Under the pieces are notes generated by a model, which saw only the letters and a list, made by a program, of their open reading frames with translations, did not search any database and was not told where the DNA came from. Below are positions 61,401 through 64,000 of a DNA stretch of 64,000 bases, piece by piece. The translations under genes were made by a program, and so were the position numbers. Source of the stretch: Gerris lacustris (lineage: Eukaryota; Arthropoda; Insecta; Hemiptera; Gerridae); assembly GCA_951217055.1 (NCBI GenBank), contig OX578277.1, positions 115,007,904-115,071,903 of the forward strand, read 5' to 3'. How positions within the stretch are numbered: the first letter of the stretch is position 1; each line of letters starts with the position of its first letter.

Positions 61401-61614
61401 CTAGAACATAAAAATAAATTTACTTTTCCTCGGTAAAAACCCCATCCAAATAGTATAAAATTTCTCGAAAAAACAAACAGTGGCATGTCAGGCCAACTTC
61501 ATCAGAGGCACTTTGATAAATCTACACGTGAAATTTCATTTTTGGTAATGTTCCTTATCACATTTTAAGAACTTTTAACCTTGCTAATTTTTTATCAAGT
61601 CTATTGTTTTTTAT

Positions 61615-61615
61615 A

Positions 61616-61651
<36 letters not shown>
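61615..61651. repeat. Poly(A) run
   Basis: More than 30 consecutive A residues. Confidence 0.9.
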
Positions 61652-61653
<2 letters not shown>

Positions 61654-61841
61654 ATATGACTGATATGCCAGTATCCATATACAGCGTATATGGATACTGT
61701 ACTTATATTTACTGTGCGAAAATTTTCCTCATTTTACCGCCTAAGCCGTAAAATCACATTTCTCTGCCGATCCAAAATCTCAATAATGTCTCCTTTAGCT
61801 GCCGCAAGTAGATTAAATCCTTTGTTATTATTTCTGGTCTT

Positions 61842-62440
61842 ATATTACTTTGCTTTGTAAGTTTTATCGCACATTTCCGTTTCCCCAATTTTGAACCACT
61901 TACCCTGATTCAATCTTCCCCAAATTTTGCACATAGATACAACTAAGGTGAAGAATACAGAAACCAAAAAAAAATAAAAACTAAAACAAAATGGCGTCAA
62001 ATGTATTTGCTTTTTAAGTTTCATCGCACACCTATTACCCCAATTTTGAACCACTTACCGTGATTCAATCTACCCCAAATTTTGCACATAAATAAAACTA
62101 AGGTGAAGAATACAGAAACCAAAAAAAAATAAATACAAAAACAAAATGGTGTCAAATTTATTTGCTTTTTAAGTTTCATCGCACATTTCCGTTTCCCCAA
62201 TTTTGAACCACTTACCGTGATTCAATCTTCCCCAAATTTTGCACATAGATACAACTAAGGTGAAGAATACAGAAACCAAAAAAAAAAATAAAAACTAAAA
62301 CAAAATGGCGTCAAATGTATTTGCTTTTTAAGTTTCATCGCACACCTATTACCCCAATTTTGAACCACTTACCGTGATTCAATCTACCCCAAATTTTGCA
62401 CATAGATACAACTAAGGTGAAGAATACAGAAACCAAAAAA
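61842..62440. repeat. Tandem array, four units of about 155-165 bp
   Basis: Unit holds 'ccccaattttgaaccactta', 'ccccaaattttgcacatag' and 'gtgaagaatacagaaacc', then an A run. A diverged reverse unit is at 15830-15960. Confidence 0.92.
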
Positions 62441-62864
62441 AAAAAGGTTGAAAATAAGACCAGTTTTGAAAAATGGCATTTTTATATGAATTATTTTTAA
62501 TAATTGAGAAGGTTGGAGACAGTTCAAATATAATGCAAGGGTATGTTAGCGAGATTCTGTCAAGTAAAATACAGGGCGAAAGTTTATGCTAACGTTTCGC
62601 TAAATTTATTAGCATCATCAGAGCAAGAAAACAAAGTATGAAATAAAAATAATACAAAAAGGTGGAGGTTGACTCTATAAAGGATTGAATGGAAGTGTGG
62701 ATGAAAACCAGAAACTAGGATGGGTAAGGTGTCAGGTAGGTGGATTAGTGGAACAAGATTTCCTTAGAATACTAACTATAGCTATAGGAATACAAAGTAC
62801 CTAGTTCCTATTATAGTAAGTAAGGATGAAAAAGTACTTAGGTATATAAAAAGCATAGAAACCA
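62441..62864. other. Unassigned, possible retroelement end
   Basis: 'gctaacgtttcgctaaattt' and 'agcatcatcagagcaagaaa' is a motif pair common near ends of insect retroelements; a similar pair is at 63404-63450. No frame. Confidence 0.35.
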
Positions 62865-64000
62865 TAGTTATTTATGCACCTAGGGAATAAAAAAAGCCAT
62901 TATTCCCTGAGCGAAAAAGTTGGTTCTTGAGGCGAAGCCGAGGGAATTTGACTATTTAATTCCCGAGGCGCAGCCGAAGGAATAACTCTAATTAGCTCCA
63001 GAGGTGCAGCCGAGGGAGATAATTATTGTGAGGGGAACAATGGCACTTTACTCACGAGGTACATACAATATTTTATCTCCATTAGGAAAAAAATTCACAT
63101 TTTCGTCCATTGCACAGTTTTTATTTATTATTTTAATAAATAACAATAATTATTAGCACTTTTAATAGCAGATATAAGAGATTCAATATTAAAAACAAAT
63201 AAGAATTGGAATTAAACTCAAATATAAGGTTATTTAGATGCAGGTTATAAACAAAGATAAACATGGTAGAAAAAGCAATGTCGCCAACCTGATTTCAACA
63301 ACTTCATTATATTAGCCATTCATTTTCTACTATTTATAAAATAATTAAGATTTGTAGGGATGTGTGATGGACCATTTAGGTGTAAAAAATTACAATTAAA
63401 TAATTTTAGTGAGACGTTTCGACCCTTATTTGCAAGGTCATCCTCAGTCACAGCTTTATTTATTTACATGTTGGTACTGAAATCACATACTTCTTTATCT
63501 CCATAAGAGAAAGTCATAATTTAAAAAACTGATTGTTAACAATTACATTTATTCTTCGTCAACCACAAATCAGTCTTAATGAAGTTAAAATTTAAAAAAA
63601 AAAAAAAACCAAAAAAATATATTAACAGGCTCATAATCATAATACATAACGAATTTACGATTAATTAATAATTAATTAAATTTATATAAAATTAAAATAT
63701 AACAAATAACATATAACATTAACATGGCCTATTAAACCAAAATTTTTCAAAAGAGAATCACCATGGCCTCTAATATTAATCGTTAAAAAGGTGTCGATCT
63801 CAATATATCTTAAAATAATTAAGTTGCAATCTTTACTTTTTTCCCCTACTTTACTTTTTCGCCCTACTTTTACTTTTTCTCCCTACTTTTTGAGTTTTGG
63901 GATGAAAAGACTTACTTTAGTCCCTCTAAACTAATTTAAAATCATAACTTTTTCTCCCTGTTGGAGATAAAAAAAAAAATATTGTACTAGAAATTATTAA
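62865..64000. repeat. Repeat family T copies flanking another repeat
   Basis: 62865-63360 and 63790-64000 match consecutive parts of 3240-3945 in the same orientation; 63360-63790 is an insert beginning near 'tgtagggatgtgtgatggac'. Confidence 0.75.

Noticed and set aside
3966..61400. Three separate tandem single-repeat channel genes
   Set aside because: Linker exons and phases join the repeats without a stop or start; kept as the alternative to test, not the main call.

Overview
The window looks like AT-rich, transposon-laden nuclear DNA of an arthropod, probably an insect and possibly hemipteran. The evidence is long introns, GT-AG splice sites, a Jockey-type LINE, piggyBac, pogo-like, hAT and Tc1-like elements, and tRNA-derived SINEs. 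The species cannot be read from the sequence. There is no bacterial-style gene organisation.

The only host gene I can support lies on the minus strand and runs through almost the whole window. I could assemble 26 exons between 61400 and 3966, about 3.6 kb of coding sequence and roughly 1,210 codons. Their splice phases agree at every one of the 25 junctions. Read in order they encode: the second half of a cyclic-nucleotide-gated-type (CNG/KCNH superfamily) channel repeat (S5, pore, S6, C-linker, cNMP-binding domain; 61400-55675); a linker (51975-48216); a complete second repeat S1-S6, C-linker and cNMP-binding domain (46751-20357); a short linker (18531-18371); and the first part of a third repeat S1-S6 (13567-3966). 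No start codon, stop codon or phase break separates the repeats. The simplest reading is one very long polypeptide with three or more (probably four) channel repeats in tandem, a pseudo-tetramer like the CNGK/tetraKCNG channels of sea urchin and fish. Both gene ends lie outside the window: the 5' end beyond 64000, the 3' end below 1. The first visible repeat has a K+-type filter, TVGFGD, created exactly at an exon junction. The second has MGVGF and the third a degenerate GLA-type filter. Both visible cNMP-binding domains have lost the usual phosphate-cassette signature.

The introns are filled with mobile DNA, often nested. A 5'-truncated LINE sits in a piggyBac relative (4289-6059). An RNase H-bearing LINE fragment has a very long target duplication (6873-7680). 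A full-length Jockey element (21888-26503) sits inside a pogo-like element (21337-27316). One TIR element sits inside another (43965-45218). There are many MITEs (2087, 9011, 14846, 16297, 20665, 29082, 31833, 38132, 39855, 41460, 48411, 49618 and 53589), at least three tRNA-derived SINE families, and several high-copy anonymous repeats.

Two minisatellites lie exactly on splice sites of the channel gene: seven 48-bp units on the donor of exon 21, and eight 72-bp units on the acceptor of exon 6. These and the multi-repeat channel itself are the most unusual signals here.
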